NCBI RefSeq assembly: GCF_015762685.1 | Contig: NZ_PEHF01000055.1 | Span: forward strand, 1 to 47,164 | DNA from: Candidatus Symbiopectobacterium sp. 'North America' | Lineage (GTDB): Bacteria > Pseudomonadota > Gammaproteobacteria > Enterobacterales > Enterobacteriaceae | DNA: 47,164 nucleotides | Reading direction: 5' to 3' | Part shown: piece after piece, positions 27,350 to 37,837 of the stretch | How positions within the stretch are numbered: the first letter of the stretch is position 1 | How the letters are laid out: each line of letters opens with the position of its first letter | Made by a program: the position numbers and the translations under genes | The notes under the pieces: generated by a model | Told to the model about the DNA's origin: nothing | What the model saw: the letters and a program-made list of their open reading frames with translations, nothing else | Databases searched by the model: none

Positions 27350-28719
27350 TGACCCATCACCTCGCACGTTGGTTTGCCGAATTGGACGCTTTCGAAAAGC
27401 GTATCAAAGAGACACCGTCCGTGCGTCGTTACGGGCGTTTAAAGCGTGCGACCGGGTTGGTGCTGGAAGCTACAGGACTACAAATGCCCTTGGGCGCGAC
27501 CTGCCTGATTGAACGCCACATGGGCACTAAAACGGATGAAGTTGAGTGCGAGGTAGTTGGCTTTAACGGTCAGAGCCTATTCCTGATGCCACTGGAAGAA
27601 ATGGAAGGCATCACACCGGGTGCGAGAGTCTATGCCCGTGTCGCGACGCAGGGTGTGGTGCAAGGGAAGCAATTGCCTTTAGGGCCGGAGTTGCTTGGTC
27701 GTGTTCTTGATGGCAGCGCTAAACCGCTTGATGGCTTACCGCCCCCGGAAACCGGCTATCGCGCACCGCTGATGACTGCGCCTTTTAACCCTCTCCAGCG
27801 TACACCGATTGAAGATGTACTGGACGTGGGTGTGCGCGCCATCAACGCACTGTTAACCGTGGGCCGTGGCCAACGTATGGGCTTGTTTGCCGGTTCCGGT
27901 GTCGGTAAAAGCGTACTGCTGGGTATGATGGCACGCTATACCAAAGCAGACGTTATCGTCGTCGGGTTGATCGGCGAACGCGGTCGGGAAGTGAAAGATT
28001 TTATTGAAAACATACTGGGTGACGAAGGGCGAGCGCGTTCAGTGGTCATCGCCGCGCCTGCGGACGTCTCTCCCCTGCTACGTATGCATGGAGCCGCTTA
28101 TGCAACGCGTATTGCTGAAGATTTTCGCGATCGCGGCCAGCACGTATTGCTGATCATGGATTCTCTGACGCGTTATGCAATGGCACATCGTGAAATTGCA
28201 TTGGCTATCGGTGAGCCACCGGCCACCAAAGGCTATCCACCGTCGGTGTTCGCCAAACTGCCTGCGCTGGTTGAACGTGCGGGCAATGGTATTCACGGCG
28301 GCGGATCGATTACCGCGTTCTATACGGTGCTGACCGAAGGTGATGACCAGCAGGACCCAATTGCGGACTCAGCGCGTGCTATTCTGGATGGACATATTGT
28401 CCTGTCGCGCCAATTGGCCGAATCCGGTCACTATCCGGCCATTGATATTGAAGCGTCAATCAGCCGCGCCATGACCGCGCTAATTGATGAAAAGCACTAC
28501 GCCTTGGTAAGGTTGTTTAAGCAGTTACTCTCCAGTTACCAACGTAACCGGGACTTGATAAACGTGGGGGCTTACGCGCCGGGCAGCGATCCGACGCTTG
28601 ACCAGGCCATTCGCCTCTACCCACAGCTTCAGGATTTTTTGCAGCAAGGCATGTTTGAACACAGTGGTTATGAAGCCTCTTGTCAGGCTTTAAACGTCAT
28701 TTTTCCCCGTAGCGAGTAG
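27346..28719 (+). CDS. fliI: Flagellar export ATPase
   Basis: A 457-aa F1-beta-like ATPase that helps unfold and feed export substrates. The Walker A motif GSGVGKS is at residues 183-189 and Walker B is in [13 protein letters not shown] (about 257-269). The first ATG (27346) overlaps the fliH stop. The second ATG at 27349 has better spacing from GGGAGAG and may be the true start. Confidence 0.97.
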   Translation: MMTHHLARWFAELDAFEKRIKETPSVRRYGRLKRATGLVLEATGLQMPLGATCLIERHMGTKTDEVECEVVGFNGQSLFLMPLEEMEGITPGARVYARVATQGVVQGKQLPLGPELLGRVLDGSAKPLDGLPPPETGYRAPLMTAPFNPLQRTPIEDVLDVGVRAINALLTVGRGQRMGLFAGSGVGKSVLLGMMARYTKADVIVVGLIGERGREVKDFIENILGDEGRARSVVIAAPADVSPLLRMHGAAYATRIAEDFRDRGQHVLLIMDSLTRYAMAHREIALAIGEPPATKGYPPSVFAKLPALVERAGNGIHGGGSITAFYTVLTEGDDQQDPIADSARAILDGHIVLSRQLAESGHYPAIDIEASISRAMTALIDEKHYALVRLFKQLLSSYQRNRDLINVGAYAPGSDPTLDQAIRLYPQLQDFLQQGMFEHSGYEASCQALNVIFPRSE

Positions 28720-28727
28720 GAGGACAG

Positions 28728-29174
28728 ATGAAAACGCAGTCATCGCTGGTTACACTACGTGAATTAGCCCAAAAAGAGGTCGAAAAAACAGCGACCCAAT
28801 TGGGACAAGTGCGTAAAGCCTATCAACAAGCTGAACAACAACTGAATATGCTGTTAAACTATCAGGAAGATTATCGCGGTAGGTTACAAGTGACGATGTC
28901 TGAGGGCATGGCCAACACCAGTTGGCAGAATTTCCAGCAATTTATTCAAACGCTGGACGTCGCTATTGATCAGCATCAGAAACAACTGCAACACTGGAAT
29001 TCGCGCCTAGATCTGGCGATGAAAACCTGGCAGGAAAAGCAAAAGCGCCTCAATGCGTTCGAGACGCTACAAGAAAGAGAAGATATCAGGCAGCTCGCGC
29101 ACGAGAATCGCCTCGATCAAAAACGGATGGATGAATTTGCCCAACGGGCCTCTCTGAGGAAAACAGATTTATGA
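28728..29174 (+). CDS. fliJ: Flagellar export central stalk/chaperone-escort protein
   Basis: A 148-aa antiparallel coiled-coil protein that inserts into the FliI hexamer and contacts FlhA. The sequence is rich in Gln/Glu/Lys/Leu heptads over nearly its full length, as expected. AGGAGGA lies just before the ATG, a near-perfect ribosome binding site. Its stop overlaps the fliK start. Confidence 0.95.
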   Translation: MKTQSSLVTLRELAQKEVEKTATQLGQVRKAYQQAEQQLNMLLNYQEDYRGRLQVTMSEGMANTSWQNFQQFIQTLDVAIDQHQKQLQHWNSRLDLAMKTWQEKQKRLNAFETLQEREDIRQLAHENRLDQKRMDEFAQRASLRKTDL

Positions 29175-30511
29175 TGCTGCCAATCGTTACCACAACAGCA
29201 AGCACCGGCGTCAGTGACACAGCAGGATCGGCTTCGGGGTTGCCTACAACGGATCAACTGCCTCAGAATTTCGTTCAACTGTTATCTCTGCACCTGCCGA
29301 AAAAAGCGGCCACCACCGCCGTGCCATCTGAAAACACTGCGGCGCTGAGCGGAAAAGACAGCAAGCAAAAGCTGTTGGATGCGTTGACAGCACAAGATAT
29401 TGATTTAAGCCAGCAGGATTTGAATACCCTGCTCAACGTCGTTAACGGGCAAGATAATCTGGATGACAAAACGTTATCAGAACTGGTGACGTCATTACGC
29501 AAGTCTTTTGCTCAAGGCAAAGACACCTCCCTTGAGAAGGGCAGCGCCGAGGCTTCATCAACCGACATCCAAGCAGTGCAAGCGCTGATGGCGATGTTAT
29601 CGCTAGTAGTAACACCTGCAACTACGCCACAAAGTGGCGAGATGTCGTCTTTGCTTCAGGCAACACAGTCGCTGTCAATACCTGGTTTGAATCAGTCAGC
29701 ACAGCAAAATACCGCTTATGGCGCAACCGCGTCCGCCTCCTTGTTTGGTACACTGGCCGCGCGCGATGCGCTGACTAGCGGGAGTGATACGCTGTCAACA
29801 GCAGCATCCAATGCCAAGAATAGCCGTGCAACATCAAACTATGCGTCGCGCATCCAGGCACAGGTTGATGATAGCAGCGCCATGCAGGATAAATCGGCAG
29901 TTGTGGCCCACACCATCGCCGATGTAACCAAACAGGATAGCAATGGCACCCAAATACCGTTGACCGCACATACGACCCCGGTGAATCTGGCACCCAATGC
30001 ACAGACCTCAATGATGAACAACATTGCACAACCGGGTGCGACCGTGCAGTTAAATGCGCAATTAGGCACAACCCAATGGCAGGACTCCCTTGGTCAGCAA
30101 ATCATTATGCTCAGCCGCAACGGGCAGCAAAGCGTACAATTACGGTTGCACCCTGAAGAGCTGGGCACATTGCATATTTCGCTGCGACTGGATGATAATC
30201 AGGCTCAAATCCATTTAGCATCGGCAAACAGTCAGGTGCGTAGTGCCCTTGAGGCTGCGTTACCTCACCTGCTTACAGCCATGGCAGAAAGCGGTATCAA
30301 CCTCGACCAAAGCAGCGTAGCGAGTGATAATAGTGGTTGGCAACAAACCCAACAGCAAATGGCGAGCAGTAACAACGATACCGGTGATAACAACGCATCT
30401 TATCGGCAGCAATTTGCGTCTTCCGCGCCCTATGGTGATGAAGTAAGTGAGATTGATATGTCAAGCACAGTCCGCGCAAGACCAGTGAGCGGTGTCGATA
30501 TTTTTGCATAA
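29171..30511 (+). CDS. fliK: Hook-length control protein
   Basis: A 446-aa secreted ruler that measures hook length and switches export specificity through FlhB. The N-terminal two-thirds are variable and Ser/Thr/Gln/Ala-rich. The conserved C-terminal domain is clear (QSVQLRLHPEELGTLHISL... to ALPHLLTAMAESGI, about 315-385). The ATGA overlap with fliJ implies coupling. Length is a little above that of E. coli (375 aa), within the range seen in relatives. Confidence 0.95.
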   Translation: MMLPIVTTTASTGVSDTAGSASGLPTTDQLPQNFVQLLSLHLPKKAATTAVPSENTAALSGKDSKQKLLDALTAQDIDLSQQDLNTLLNVVNGQDNLDDKTLSELVTSLRKSFAQGKDTSLEKGSAEASSTDIQAVQALMAMLSLVVTPATTPQSGEMSSLLQATQSLSIPGLNQSAQQNTAYGATASASLFGTLAARDALTSGSDTLSTAASNAKNSRATSNYASRIQAQVDDSSAMQDKSAVVAHTIADVTKQDSNGTQIPLTAHTTPVNLAPNAQTSMMNNIAQPGATVQLNAQLGTTQWQDSLGQQIIMLSRNGQQSVQLRLHPEELGTLHISLRLDDNQAQIHLASANSQVRSALEAALPHLLTAMAESGINLDQSSVASDNSGWQQTQQQMASSNNDTGDNNASYRQQFASSAPYGDEVSEIDMSSTVRARPVSGVDIFA

Positions 30512-30660
30512 ACATTAGGTAAACGAACAAGTTAGCGCGATTTTTCTGGTTTATTCCTTGTATTGAATGGACGAATAGACCGGATAATCATTAACATCAT
30601 ATATTCATTTAGTGCTGCTCCATATTGGCATTAGATATTGATTAATAACAGGAATTCTCT

Positions 30661-31146
30661 TTGGCTATGTCTGACATGCAAGCTGGTTCACGGCGTAAGC
30701 GATCTATCTGGGTGATACTGCTTATTATCATTGCGCTGGCGGCAACAGGAGCTGCGGGCGTAGCATGGTGGATCTTGTACCACAAGTCCTCTTCTGCTGA
30801 GCAGCAAGTGGCATCGCCGCCTCCAGCGCCCGTATTTATGCCGTTGGACACGTTCACTGTCAATTTGGTCAATGCTGACAATAACCCCGAACGGGTACTT
30901 TATGTCGGTTTCACATTGCGTCTGTCAGACGAAGAAACCAGAACACGCTTGACGAATTATCTCCCTGAGGTGCGTAGCCGCTTGTTATTGCTGTTGTCGC
31001 GTCAGGATGCCATCTCCTTGGCAAATGAGCAGGGTAAGCAAAAGCTGATTGAACAAATCAAGCAGGTGCTTAGCCCCCCACTTGTCCCCGGACAGCCGAA
31101 TCAGGTCGTTACTGACGTGTTATTCACTGCCTTTATTTTGCGGTAA
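30661..31146 (+). CDS. fliL: Basal-body-associated protein FliL
   Basis: An inner-membrane protein that rings the stator and supports torque. Positively charged RRKRS precedes one membrane helix (about residues 15-37, [24 protein letters not shown]), followed by a periplasmic domain. The frame opens with TTG at 30661 (AGGA 7 nt upstream); ATG at 30667 is two codons later, and either may be used. The 149-bp gap before it is the largest in the fliF-R run. A weak FlhDC half-site-like string (30522-30537, AACGA...TTAGCG) is present there, without a convincing second half. Confidence 0.95.
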   Translation: MAMSDMQAGSRRKRSIWVILLIIIALAATGAAGVAWWILYHKSSSAEQQVASPPPAPVFMPLDTFTVNLVNADNNPERVLYVGFTLRLSDEETRTRLTNYLPEVRSRLLLLLSRQDAISLANEQGKQKLIEQIKQVLSPPLVPGQPNQVVTDVLFTAFILR

Positions 31147-31151
31147 TTTTT

Positions 31152-32165
31152 ATGGGCGATAGCATTCTCTCTCAAGCAGAAATTGACGCATTGCTCAACG
31201 GCGGCAGCAGCGATGATGCCAGCAGTGTTGGCGCTGCCACGAAATCGGACGATGATGTCAAGCCTTATGATCCCAATACGCAGCGACGTGTCGTTCGTGA
31301 ACGTATGCAAGCGCTGGAGATCATCAATGAACGCTTTGCACGTCAATTCCGTATGGGGTTGTTCAACCTGCTACGACGTAGCCCGGACATCACCGTTGGT
31401 GCAATTAAAATACAGCCTTACCATGAGTTTGCGCGCAACCTGCCGGTGCCGTCGAACCTTAACCTGATCCACCTGAAACCGTTGCGTGGCACGGCGCTGT
31501 TCGTGTTTTCGCCAAGTCTGGTGTTCATTGCGGTAGACAACTTGTTCGGCGGTGATGGCCGGTTTCCCACCAAAGTGGAAGGACGCGAGTTCACGAACAC
31601 CGAGCAGCGTATCGTAAAACGCATGTTGCGTTTGGCGCTTGACGCCTATGGCGAAGCCTGGAATGCCATCTACAAACTCGACATCGAGTATGTGCGTTCT
31701 GAGATGCAGGTAAAATTCACCAACATCACGACATCACCGAACGATATTGTGGTGATTACGCCTTTTCATGTTGAAATCGGTACGCTGTTGGGGGAGTTCA
31801 GCATTTGCATCCCTTTCTCGATGATTGAACCGTTGCGCGAAGTGCTGACCAATCCCCCCTTGGAAAACTCCCGCCAGGAAGATAAGAATTGGCGCGAAAC
31901 GTTAGCTAAGCAAGTGCAACATTCTGAATTGGAGTTAATGGCCAATTTTGTTGATATACCGCTGCGGCTTTCCAAAGTATTAAAACTTCAGCCGGGTGAT
32001 GTATTGCCTATTGATAAGCCCGATCGCATCATTGCTCACGTTGATGGCGTTCCGGTACTGACCAGTCAATACGGCACGCTGAATGGGCAATATGCATTAC
32101 GCGTCGAACATTTGATTAACCCTATTTTGAATTCTCTAAATAATGAGGAACAGCCCAATGAGTGA
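31152..32165 (+). CDS. fliM: Flagellar motor switch protein FliM
   Basis: A 337-aa C-ring protein. The N-terminal LSQAEIDALLN (6-16) is the CheY-P binding peptide. The middle domain binds FliG, and the C-terminal SpoA-type domain pairs with FliN. It starts 5 nt after the fliL stop and overlaps fliN by 8 nt. Length is standard. Confidence 0.97.
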   Translation: MGDSILSQAEIDALLNGGSSDDASSVGAATKSDDDVKPYDPNTQRRVVRERMQALEIINERFARQFRMGLFNLLRRSPDITVGAIKIQPYHEFARNLPVPSNLNLIHLKPLRGTALFVFSPSLVFIAVDNLFGGDGRFPTKVEGREFTNTEQRIVKRMLRLALDAYGEAWNAIYKLDIEYVRSEMQVKFTNITTSPNDIVVITPFHVEIGTLLGEFSICIPFSMIEPLREVLTNPPLENSRQEDKNWRETLAKQVQHSELELMANFVDIPLRLSKVLKLQPGDVLPIDKPDRIIAHVDGVPVLTSQYGTLNGQYALRVEHLINPILNSLNNEEQPNE

Positions 32166-32568
32166 CACCAAGCAACCGTCCGACGACAAGGAATCCGTGG
32201 ACGATCTGTGGGCTGATACGTTTAACGAGCAACAAGCCGCAGAAAAACCAAGCGCAACGGACAATATCTTCAAAAGTCTGGAGCCTTCCGATGCACTCGG
32301 CAGCTTGCAGGATATTGACCTTATCCTCGATATACCGGTAAAATTGACCGTTGAACTCGGCCGCACCAAGATGACTATCAAAGAACTGCTGCGCTTAACG
32401 CAGGGTTCCGTGGTGGCGTTAGATGGGTTAGCGGGTGAACCCTTGGATATTCTGATCAACGGCTATCTGATTGCTCAGGGTGAAGTCGTGGTGGTATCGG
32501 ATAAATATGGTGTACGTATTACCGATATTATTACGCCTTCTGAGCGGATGCGTCGTTTGAGTCGCTAA
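32158..32568 (+). CDS. fliN: Flagellar motor switch protein FliN
   Basis: A 136-aa C-ring base protein that also docks FliH. An acidic N-terminal tail is followed by a C-terminal SpoA domain (DIDLILDIPVKLTVELGR... to the end). ATG 32158 has GAGGAA upstream and overlaps the fliM stop. The frame opens five codons earlier, but that longer form has no ribosome binding site. Confidence 0.96.
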   Translation: MSDTKQPSDDKESVDDLWADTFNEQQAAEKPSATDNIFKSLEPSDALGSLQDIDLILDIPVKLTVELGRTKMTIKELLRLTQGSVVALDGLAGEPLDILINGYLIAQGEVVVVSDKYGVRITDIITPSERMRRLSR

Positions 32569-32996
32569 TGGCTGATACCCAACCTCTTGCTCCTGCGCGG
32601 TCGGCACCTATCTCTCAGGCCACGACGCAGGTTACCACCGCCCCCTTCCCTACCAGTACGCTGCTTACTCAGGTAGGCACCGTGCTGGTGGGTGTTTTGA
32701 TGCTCATTCTGGCGATTGCCTGGGTGGTGCGTAAGCTCGGGTTACCCCCCCCTGTCAGACAAAATAAGCTGGTCAAGGTAGTTTCAAGCTGCCAGATCGG
32801 GCAACGCGAACGCGTTGTGGTGGTCGAAATTGAGGATACCTGGCTGGTACTGGGTGTAACGACACAACAGATTACGCCGTTGCACACGCTGCCCGTTCAA
32901 GAAATGGATGACGCGCCTGCTGGCGAGATGGCCACACCAGCCAATTTCCGGCAATTATTACACAAAGTTATCAAACGTCCGGAAAAATCGGAATGA
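32568..32996 (+). CDS. fliO: Flagellar export apparatus assembly protein FliO
   Basis: A 142-aa inner-membrane protein that aids FliP ring assembly. One membrane helix lies at about residues 34-56 ([19 protein letters not shown]), followed by a cytoplasmic domain containing [18 protein letters not shown]. The start overlaps the fliN stop by one base (TAATG), and its own stop overlaps fliP (ATGA). Confidence 0.93.
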   Translation: MADTQPLAPARSAPISQATTQVTTAPFPTSTLLTQVGTVLVGVLMLILAIAWVVRKLGLPPPVRQNKLVKVVSSCQIGQRERVVVVEIEDTWLVLGVTTQQITPLHTLPVQEMDDAPAGEMATPANFRQLLHKVIKRPEKSE

Positions 32997-33766
32997 AAGT
33001 GCGTCTTCATATTCCATCGTTATCAATGCTGAAGCGCGGACTGCCGGCACTCGCTGCCATCCTGCTGCTCTTTACACCCGCTGTCTGGGCAAAGTTGCTG
33101 GGAATTATCAGCCACCCCCTCGCCAATGGCGGTCAGAGTTGGACCTTACCGGTTCAAACGCTGGTGTTCCTGACGTCATTGACGTTTATTCCGGCAACCA
33201 TGCTGATGATGACCTGTTTTACGCGCATCATCATCGTCCTGGGCTTATTGCGTAACGCATTAGGTACGCCTACCGCTCCCCCCAACCAGGTGCTGTTGGG
33301 TTTGACGCTGTTTCTGACTTTTTTCATCATGTCTCCGGTGCTAAACCGGGTTTACGATGAGGCTTATGTGCCGTTCAGTCAGGATCAGATCAGCATGCAA
33401 ACGGCCATTGAGCGCGGTGCTCAACCTCTACGCGAATTCATGCTGCGCCAGACACGGCAATCCGACCTGGCGTTGTTTACGCGCTTGGCTCAGATGGGCG
33501 AGATCCAGGGGCCAGAAGCGGTTCCTATGCGTGTTTTGGTCCCTGCATTTGTCACCAGTGAATTGAAAACCGCCTTCCAGATTGGCTTTACCATTTTTAT
33601 CCCATTTTTGATTATCGACCTGGTGGTTGCCAGTGTGCTGATGGCGCTCGGTATGATGATGGTGCCGCCGGCCACCATTTCGTTGCCGTTCAAGCTTATG
33701 CTATTTGTGCTGGTAGACGGATGGCAATTGTTGCTCGGTTCACTCGCGCAAAGTTTTTACAGTTAA
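32993..33766 (+). CDS. fliP: Flagellar export gate protein FliP
   Basis: A 257-aa core component of the FliPQR export channel. A cleavable signal peptide (about 1-33, ending AVWA) is typical of FliP. It is followed by membrane segments and the conserved [20 protein letters not shown] and [22 protein letters not shown] stretches. Start overlaps fliO. Confidence 0.97.
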   Translation: MKVRLHIPSLSMLKRGLPALAAILLLFTPAVWAKLLGIISHPLANGGQSWTLPVQTLVFLTSLTFIPATMLMMTCFTRIIIVLGLLRNALGTPTAPPNQVLLGLTLFLTFFIMSPVLNRVYDEAYVPFSQDQISMQTAIERGAQPLREFMLRQTRQSDLALFTRLAQMGEIQGPEAVPMRVLVPAFVTSELKTAFQIGFTIFIPFLIIDLVVASVLMALGMMMVPPATISLPFKLMLFVLVDGWQLLLGSLAQSFYS

Positions 33767-33785
33767 TTCCTACTAAGGTCGCCCG

Positions 33786-34055
33786 ATGACGCCAGAATCC
33801 GTAATGGCTTTAGGCTATGAAGCAATGAAGGTCGCACTGGCGCTCGCAGCCCCACCTCTGCTATCAGCGCTGTTCAGCGGATTGATAATCAGTCTGTTGC
33901 AGGCTGCAACCCAGATCAACGAAATGACGCTCTCCTTCATCCCAAAAATTCTGACGGTGTTTTTCACGCTGGTGATTGCGGGACCCTGGATGCTTAGCTT
34001 GATGCTGGATTACATGCGCACGTTGTTCGGCCAACTGCCGACGATCATTGGCTAA
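33786..34055 (+). CDS. fliQ: Flagellar export gate protein FliQ
   Basis: An 89-aa membrane protein with two hydrophobic helical hairpins (about 13-40 and 50-75). [20 protein letters not shown] is the standard opening. Together with FliP and FliR it makes the export channel. Confidence 0.96.
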   Translation: MTPESVMALGYEAMKVALALAAPPLLSALFSGLIISLLQAATQINEMTLSFIPKILTVFFTLVIAGPWMLSLMLDYMRTLFGQLPTIIG

Positions 34056-34057
34056 CC

Positions 34058-34846
34058 ATGCTGACGCTTGATAGCACACAGTGGGAAATTTGGTTCAATC
34101 AGTTCCTGTTTCCCTTGATACGCATTCTGGCGTTAATTACCACGTGCCCGGTATTCAATGAGCGTACAATCCCGGCTCGCGTGAAAATCTGCCTCGGCAT
34201 TGTCATTACCCTCCTAGTCGCCCCCTATTTGCCGGTCAATACCACACCGATATTTTCCGCTGGTGGCGTCTGGATCATTCTGCAACAGTTACTTATCGGT
34301 GCTGCGCTTGGGTTCACCATGCAATTGGCCTTTGCTGCAGTCAGGCTGTCGGGCGAACTAATCGGTATGCAGATGGGATTGGCATTTGCCACCTTTTTCG
34401 ATCCCACTGGTGGACCCAACATGCAAGTGCTTGCACGTTTTCTGAATATCATGGCCATGTTGTTGTTTATGGCTTTCAATGGTCATTTATGGATGATATC
34501 CCTGATCGCCGATAGCTTTCATACGCTGCCTATTAGCCCCGCACCGCTGAGTAGTGATGAATTTTTGGGCCTGGCGCGTGCAGGAAGTTTGATATTCATT
34601 AACGGTGTGATGCTCTCACTGCCTTTGATTACGCTGTTGCTGGCACTCAATATTGCTTTAGGGTTACTGAATCGCGTTGCGCCGCAGCTTACCGTTTTTG
34701 TGATTGGCTTTCCGCTTACGTTGACTGTCGGTATCATGACGGTTGGTATGCTGCTTTTTCTGCTGGCTCCCTTTGCTGAACATCTTTTTGGTGAGGTATT
34801 CGATATCCTCGCCGATGTGCTGACGCGGCTTACCATCACTCCCTGA
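34058..34846 (+). CDS. fliR: Flagellar export gate protein FliR
   Basis: A 262-aa polytopic membrane protein and the last gene of the fliF-fliR run. [19 protein letters not shown] is a typical FliR loop. It begins two bases after the fliQ stop. It is followed by the convergent flgL and two hairpins. Confidence 0.96.
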   Translation: MLTLDSTQWEIWFNQFLFPLIRILALITTCPVFNERTIPARVKICLGIVITLLVAPYLPVNTTPIFSAGGVWIILQQLLIGAALGFTMQLAFAAVRLSGELIGMQMGLAFATFFDPTGGPNMQVLARFLNIMAMLLFMAFNGHLWMISLIADSFHTLPISPAPLSSDEFLGLARAGSLIFINGVMLSLPLITLLLALNIALGLLNRVAPQLTVFVIGFPLTLTVGIMTVGMLLFLLAPFAEHLFGEVFDILADVLTRLTITP

Positions 34847-34952
34847 GGTTATCCCAGTCAATTCGACGTTAAGATAGAAAATTATTGTTGGGAGAGTTCG
34901 GTACAAAAAAGAGATAAAAAAAGGGGAAAAAAGAGATAAGTAAAACAAAAGC

Positions 34953-34979
34953 GGCACGTCATTATTGAAATGACATGCC
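34953..34979 (-). terminator. Terminator hairpin downstream of flgL
   Basis: On the minus strand GGCATGTCATT and AATGACGTGCC pair (11 bp with one G-U), with GCTTTTGTTTT following. On the plus strand the same position is a C-A mismatch, so it favours the flgKL transcript. Confidence 0.75.
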
Positions 34980-34983
34980 AAAA

Positions 34984-35008
34984 GAATACGCCCGGTTTAA
35001 GCGTATTC
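34984..35008. terminator. Second hairpin between fliR and flgL
   Basis: GAATACGC (34984-34991) and GCGTATTC (35001-35008) form a perfect 8-bp stem with a 9-nt loop. TTTT follows on the minus strand, and the plus strand has only AAAT. It lies 5 bases from the other hairpin, giving tandem terminators for the convergent operons. Confidence 0.7.
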
Positions 35009-35035
35009 AAATCTGTGCCGCATCACTGTAGTCAA

Positions 35036-35998
35036 TTACCAATTAATCTGAAACAGTGACATACCCGACATATTTTTATATGTGGTATAAGCAGCTTGTA
35101 ATGAAGCTTGTTGCATAACATAAGTCGAAATAGCAGATACCCAGTCCGTATCCACTAATGCGCTTTTTGCCTGCGAGTTTGCTATCGTACGGTCAGCCCC
35201 AATCGCATCCAACTGATCAAGTTCTTCTAACTGAATACCGAGCGTAGACTGAACAGACGAGACGTTATTCAGTGAGTTCCGAAGCCCTCTATTTGCCGTA
35301 TCCAGTGAACTCTGAAGCGCTTCACGCGCCGCATTATCACCGTCAGCAATCGGTGTTTTCAGCACATTGATAGCGATATCCAATGTAGCAAACAGATCTT
35401 TTTGGATAGAGCCATCGGGCTCTTTCACTGCATCACCCGTCGCACTGTTGAATACCTGTGGTCCAATATTACTTACCGTCATGGTGCGACTGGAATCAAC
35501 TTGTTGCGATATTGCCGTATGACCACCCGTGTAGGTTACTACTTTGGTTATAGGGTCTTGCACATAAGGTGCTGTTGTCGTCTGATAGCCTGCGAAAATA
35601 TAATTACCATTGCCATCCGTAGTATTGGCAATATTCAGTAATTGTGCTTTCAGCCCTTCAAGAACTTCGGCTTGAGTGTTACGGTCATCGTTACTTCCAA
35701 CACCACCGGCGCTGATCACGGTTGTCGAAGCCGAGGTTACCGCCGTGACAACGCTTTCCAGCACGGTCAATTCCAGTGACATATTTTGACGAGAAAAAGT
35801 TCTGGCCAAAGTAAATTGAGAAGTTTCCGCCTGCGCCTGCCCGATCATGACGGCCTGAGAGGCAGCGATCGGATCGTCAGAAGGTGTCGAGACTTTCGTA
35901 CCACTGGCTAATTGCTCGCCAACTTTCTGCCAAATTGACTGACCATTCAGAATACCATTCATATTCTGCTGATATATCATGCTAGTGCTTAAGCGCAT
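35036..35998 (-). CDS. flgL: Hook-filament junction protein FlgL (HAP3)
   Basis: A 320-aa adaptor between FlgK and flagellin. The N-terminal MRLSTSMIYQQNMNGILNGQSIW and the C-terminal helix (YVMQQASLQAAYTTYKNMSGMSLFQINW) are flagellin-like and diagnostic. It is 30 nt after flgK and is likely co-transcribed from the sigma-28 promoter upstream of flgK as well as from the flgB promoter. Confidence 0.96.
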   Translation of the reverse strand: MRLSTSMIYQQNMNGILNGQSIWQKVGEQLASGTKVSTPSDDPIAASQAVMIGQAQAETSQFTLARTFSRQNMSLELTVLESVVTAVTSASTTVISAGGVGSNDDRNTQAEVLEGLKAQLLNIANTTDGNGNYIFAGYQTTTAPYVQDPITKVVTYTGGHTAISQQVDSSRTMTVSNIGPQVFNSATGDAVKEPDGSIQKDLFATLDIAINVLKTPIADGDNAAREALQSSLDTANRGLRNSLNNVSSVQSTLGIQLEELDQLDAIGADRTIANSQAKSALVDTDWVSAISTYVMQQASLQAAYTTYKNMSGMSLFQINW

Positions 35999-36028
35999 GG
36001 TATAAGTTCCTCTTTATTCGATCGCCAA

Positions 36029-37717
36029 TTAGCTGCGGATAGATAACAACGCGTCAAAAAGTGCCTGTGCGGTTTGAATCACTTTCGCATTGGCCATGTA
36101 ATACTGCTGGTAACGCATCAGATCGCCATATTCTTCGTCCAGATTGACACCCGATACGGACTGTTGCTGAGCAGTGAGCTGTGTAACAACGTTCTTTTGT
36201 ATGGTACTGTTGATCTTCAACGTGTTGGTTTGGTTACCAATATCACCCAAGATACTGGCGTAGGCACCGGTAAATGTCGCGGTATTACCCACAATTTTTT
36301 CATTCTGCAACGCCAAGAGTGCCTTGGCATTGGTGTTGTCACTTGGACCACCTGATTCGCCGGGCACTTCGTTGCCATTTTCATCCAGCTTGGTTGAAGC
36401 TGCAGCCACTTTATTCGGATCGCTGATGGCCACTTTCATATCAATGATGACATCACTTACCGGTTTAAGCAGATAAGTATCACCTGCCGCTGTTGGGGTG
36501 GCACCATCTGTAATCGTGACTTCAAGTCCATCAAACGAAAGCTTGCCATTGGCATCCGGAGTCAGCCCCGTTATCGTGGTATTAGTAGCGGTACGCGTGA
36601 TATCCCATGAAGTGCTATTGAAACGCATCGAATAATCTGTTGCCTGCACCGATTTTGTATCGGTGTAGGTCGCATTTAACACCGCATTACCGGTATTTTT
36701 GCTATTTTCGTAAACAACAGGTCCGCCAAATTGGAAGAAATCATCGCCAGAAACACCGTTATAGTCATACCCGGCTTTATGTTGGGTATTAAACGCATCC
36801 GCGAACGCCAGCACCAATTGGTTGACCTGATTACGTGTAGTATCAAGGGTATCAGTTCTGAAAGAAATTAACCCACCGAGCTTACCCCCGGATAAGGTGC
36901 TGTCACGGAGCTCACTAACACCAACGGTCGGATAGTCATACCCCACAGCAACAAGCTGTGGATCGCTGCTAGAGGGAATAGTCACCAAATCAAAGCTGCG
37001 CGTGCTATGAACCAAGTTCATGCCATTCTTGAGTGAAACATTGTAAATAGAGCCATCTTGAATTGTGACGTTCACGCCCACCAATTTGTTGAGTTTATCC
37101 ACCAACAAATCGCGCTGATCGAGCAAATCGTTAGGTTGAGCCCCCTGATTAGCCCCCTGCAAACACGTAATCTCTTTATTCAGATTAGCAATCTGACTGA
37201 TGTAGGTATTTACCTGCCCAACCACACTTTTGATTTCGCTATTAATGCTTGATTCCATGTCACGCAAGTATTTATCGGTAACCTGAAACTGGTTTACCAA
37301 CCCTTGCGCTTTGCCGATCATGGTTTGACGGGCTGATGAGTCGCCAGCATTATTCGCAACGTTTTGCAGGTTGGTAAAAAACTCCTGCATGGATGTAGAG
37401 AGATTGGTTGTACTGCTTGCCAGCAAGTTATCAATTTTCGATATCTGTTCGTAGCTGGTAGTTACCGAACTACTGGTGGCTTGTGCTGAGAGCAATTGGC
37501 TGGCAATAAATTTGTTATAATCACGATTAATGGATACGAGATTCACGCCATTACCGATATAAACACCGCCTGTGCTTGTTCCTGTGGCCTGTTCAATTAG
37601 CGCAGTCTGTCGGCTGTATCCAGTCACCGCCTGATTACTGATATTGTTGCTGACTGCACTCAATGCTGCCTGTGCTGCCTTCAACCCACTCATCGCGGTA
37701 TTTACCAAATTGAACAT
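36029..37717 (-). CDS. flgK: Hook-filament junction protein FlgK (HAP1)
   Basis: A 562-aa first junction protein. It starts MFNLVNTAMSGLKAAQAALS and ends with the D0 helix (LMRYQQYYMANAKVIQTAQALFDALLSIRS). ATG 37717 has AAGGAAG upstream and fits the family; the frame opens 12 codons earlier at 37753. Cys185 (EITCLQGANQG) is unusual, as flagellar axial proteins are nearly free of cysteine and E. coli FlgK has none as I recall it. Confidence 0.96.
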   Translation of the reverse strand: MFNLVNTAMSGLKAAQAALSAVSNNISNQAVTGYSRQTALIEQATGTSTGGVYIGNGVNLVSINRDYNKFIASQLLSAQATSSSVTTSYEQISKIDNLLASSTTNLSTSMQEFFTNLQNVANNAGDSSARQTMIGKAQGLVNQFQVTDKYLRDMESSINSEIKSVVGQVNTYISQIANLNKEITCLQGANQGAQPNDLLDQRDLLVDKLNKLVGVNVTIQDGSIYNVSLKNGMNLVHSTRSFDLVTIPSSSDPQLVAVGYDYPTVGVSELRDSTLSGGKLGGLISFRTDTLDTTRNQVNQLVLAFADAFNTQHKAGYDYNGVSGDDFFQFGGPVVYENSKNTGNAVLNATYTDTKSVQATDYSMRFNSTSWDITRTATNTTITGLTPDANGKLSFDGLEVTITDGATPTAAGDTYLLKPVSDVIIDMKVAISDPNKVAAASTKLDENGNEVPGESGGPSDNTNAKALLALQNEKIVGNTATFTGAYASILGDIGNQTNTLKINSTIQKNVVTQLTAQQQSVSGVNLDEEYGDLMRYQQYYMANAKVIQTAQALFDALLSIRS

Positions 37718-37802
37718 GTAAACTTCCTTTCTACAGGCGTGAATGCCGTACACGTTGAGAATATGACGAAAGTGCGTTATTCACTTTCATCGCTGATTCA
37801 GG

Positions 37803-37829
37803 TTATCGGCAAAACAGGGAAAATCTTCA
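37803..37829 (-). promoter_or_regulatory. Sigma-28 (FliA) promoter of flgKL
   Basis: The minus strand reads TGAAGATT, an 11-nt spacer, then a perfect GCCGATAA, located in the gap between flgJ and flgK. It allows late expression of the junction proteins separately from the hook genes. Confidence 0.88.
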
Positions 37830-37837
37830 GAAAAAAA

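Noticed and set aside
30522..30560. FlhDC site before fliL
   Set aside because: Only one half-site-like string is seen. The inverted partner at 10-12 nt spacing does not match.
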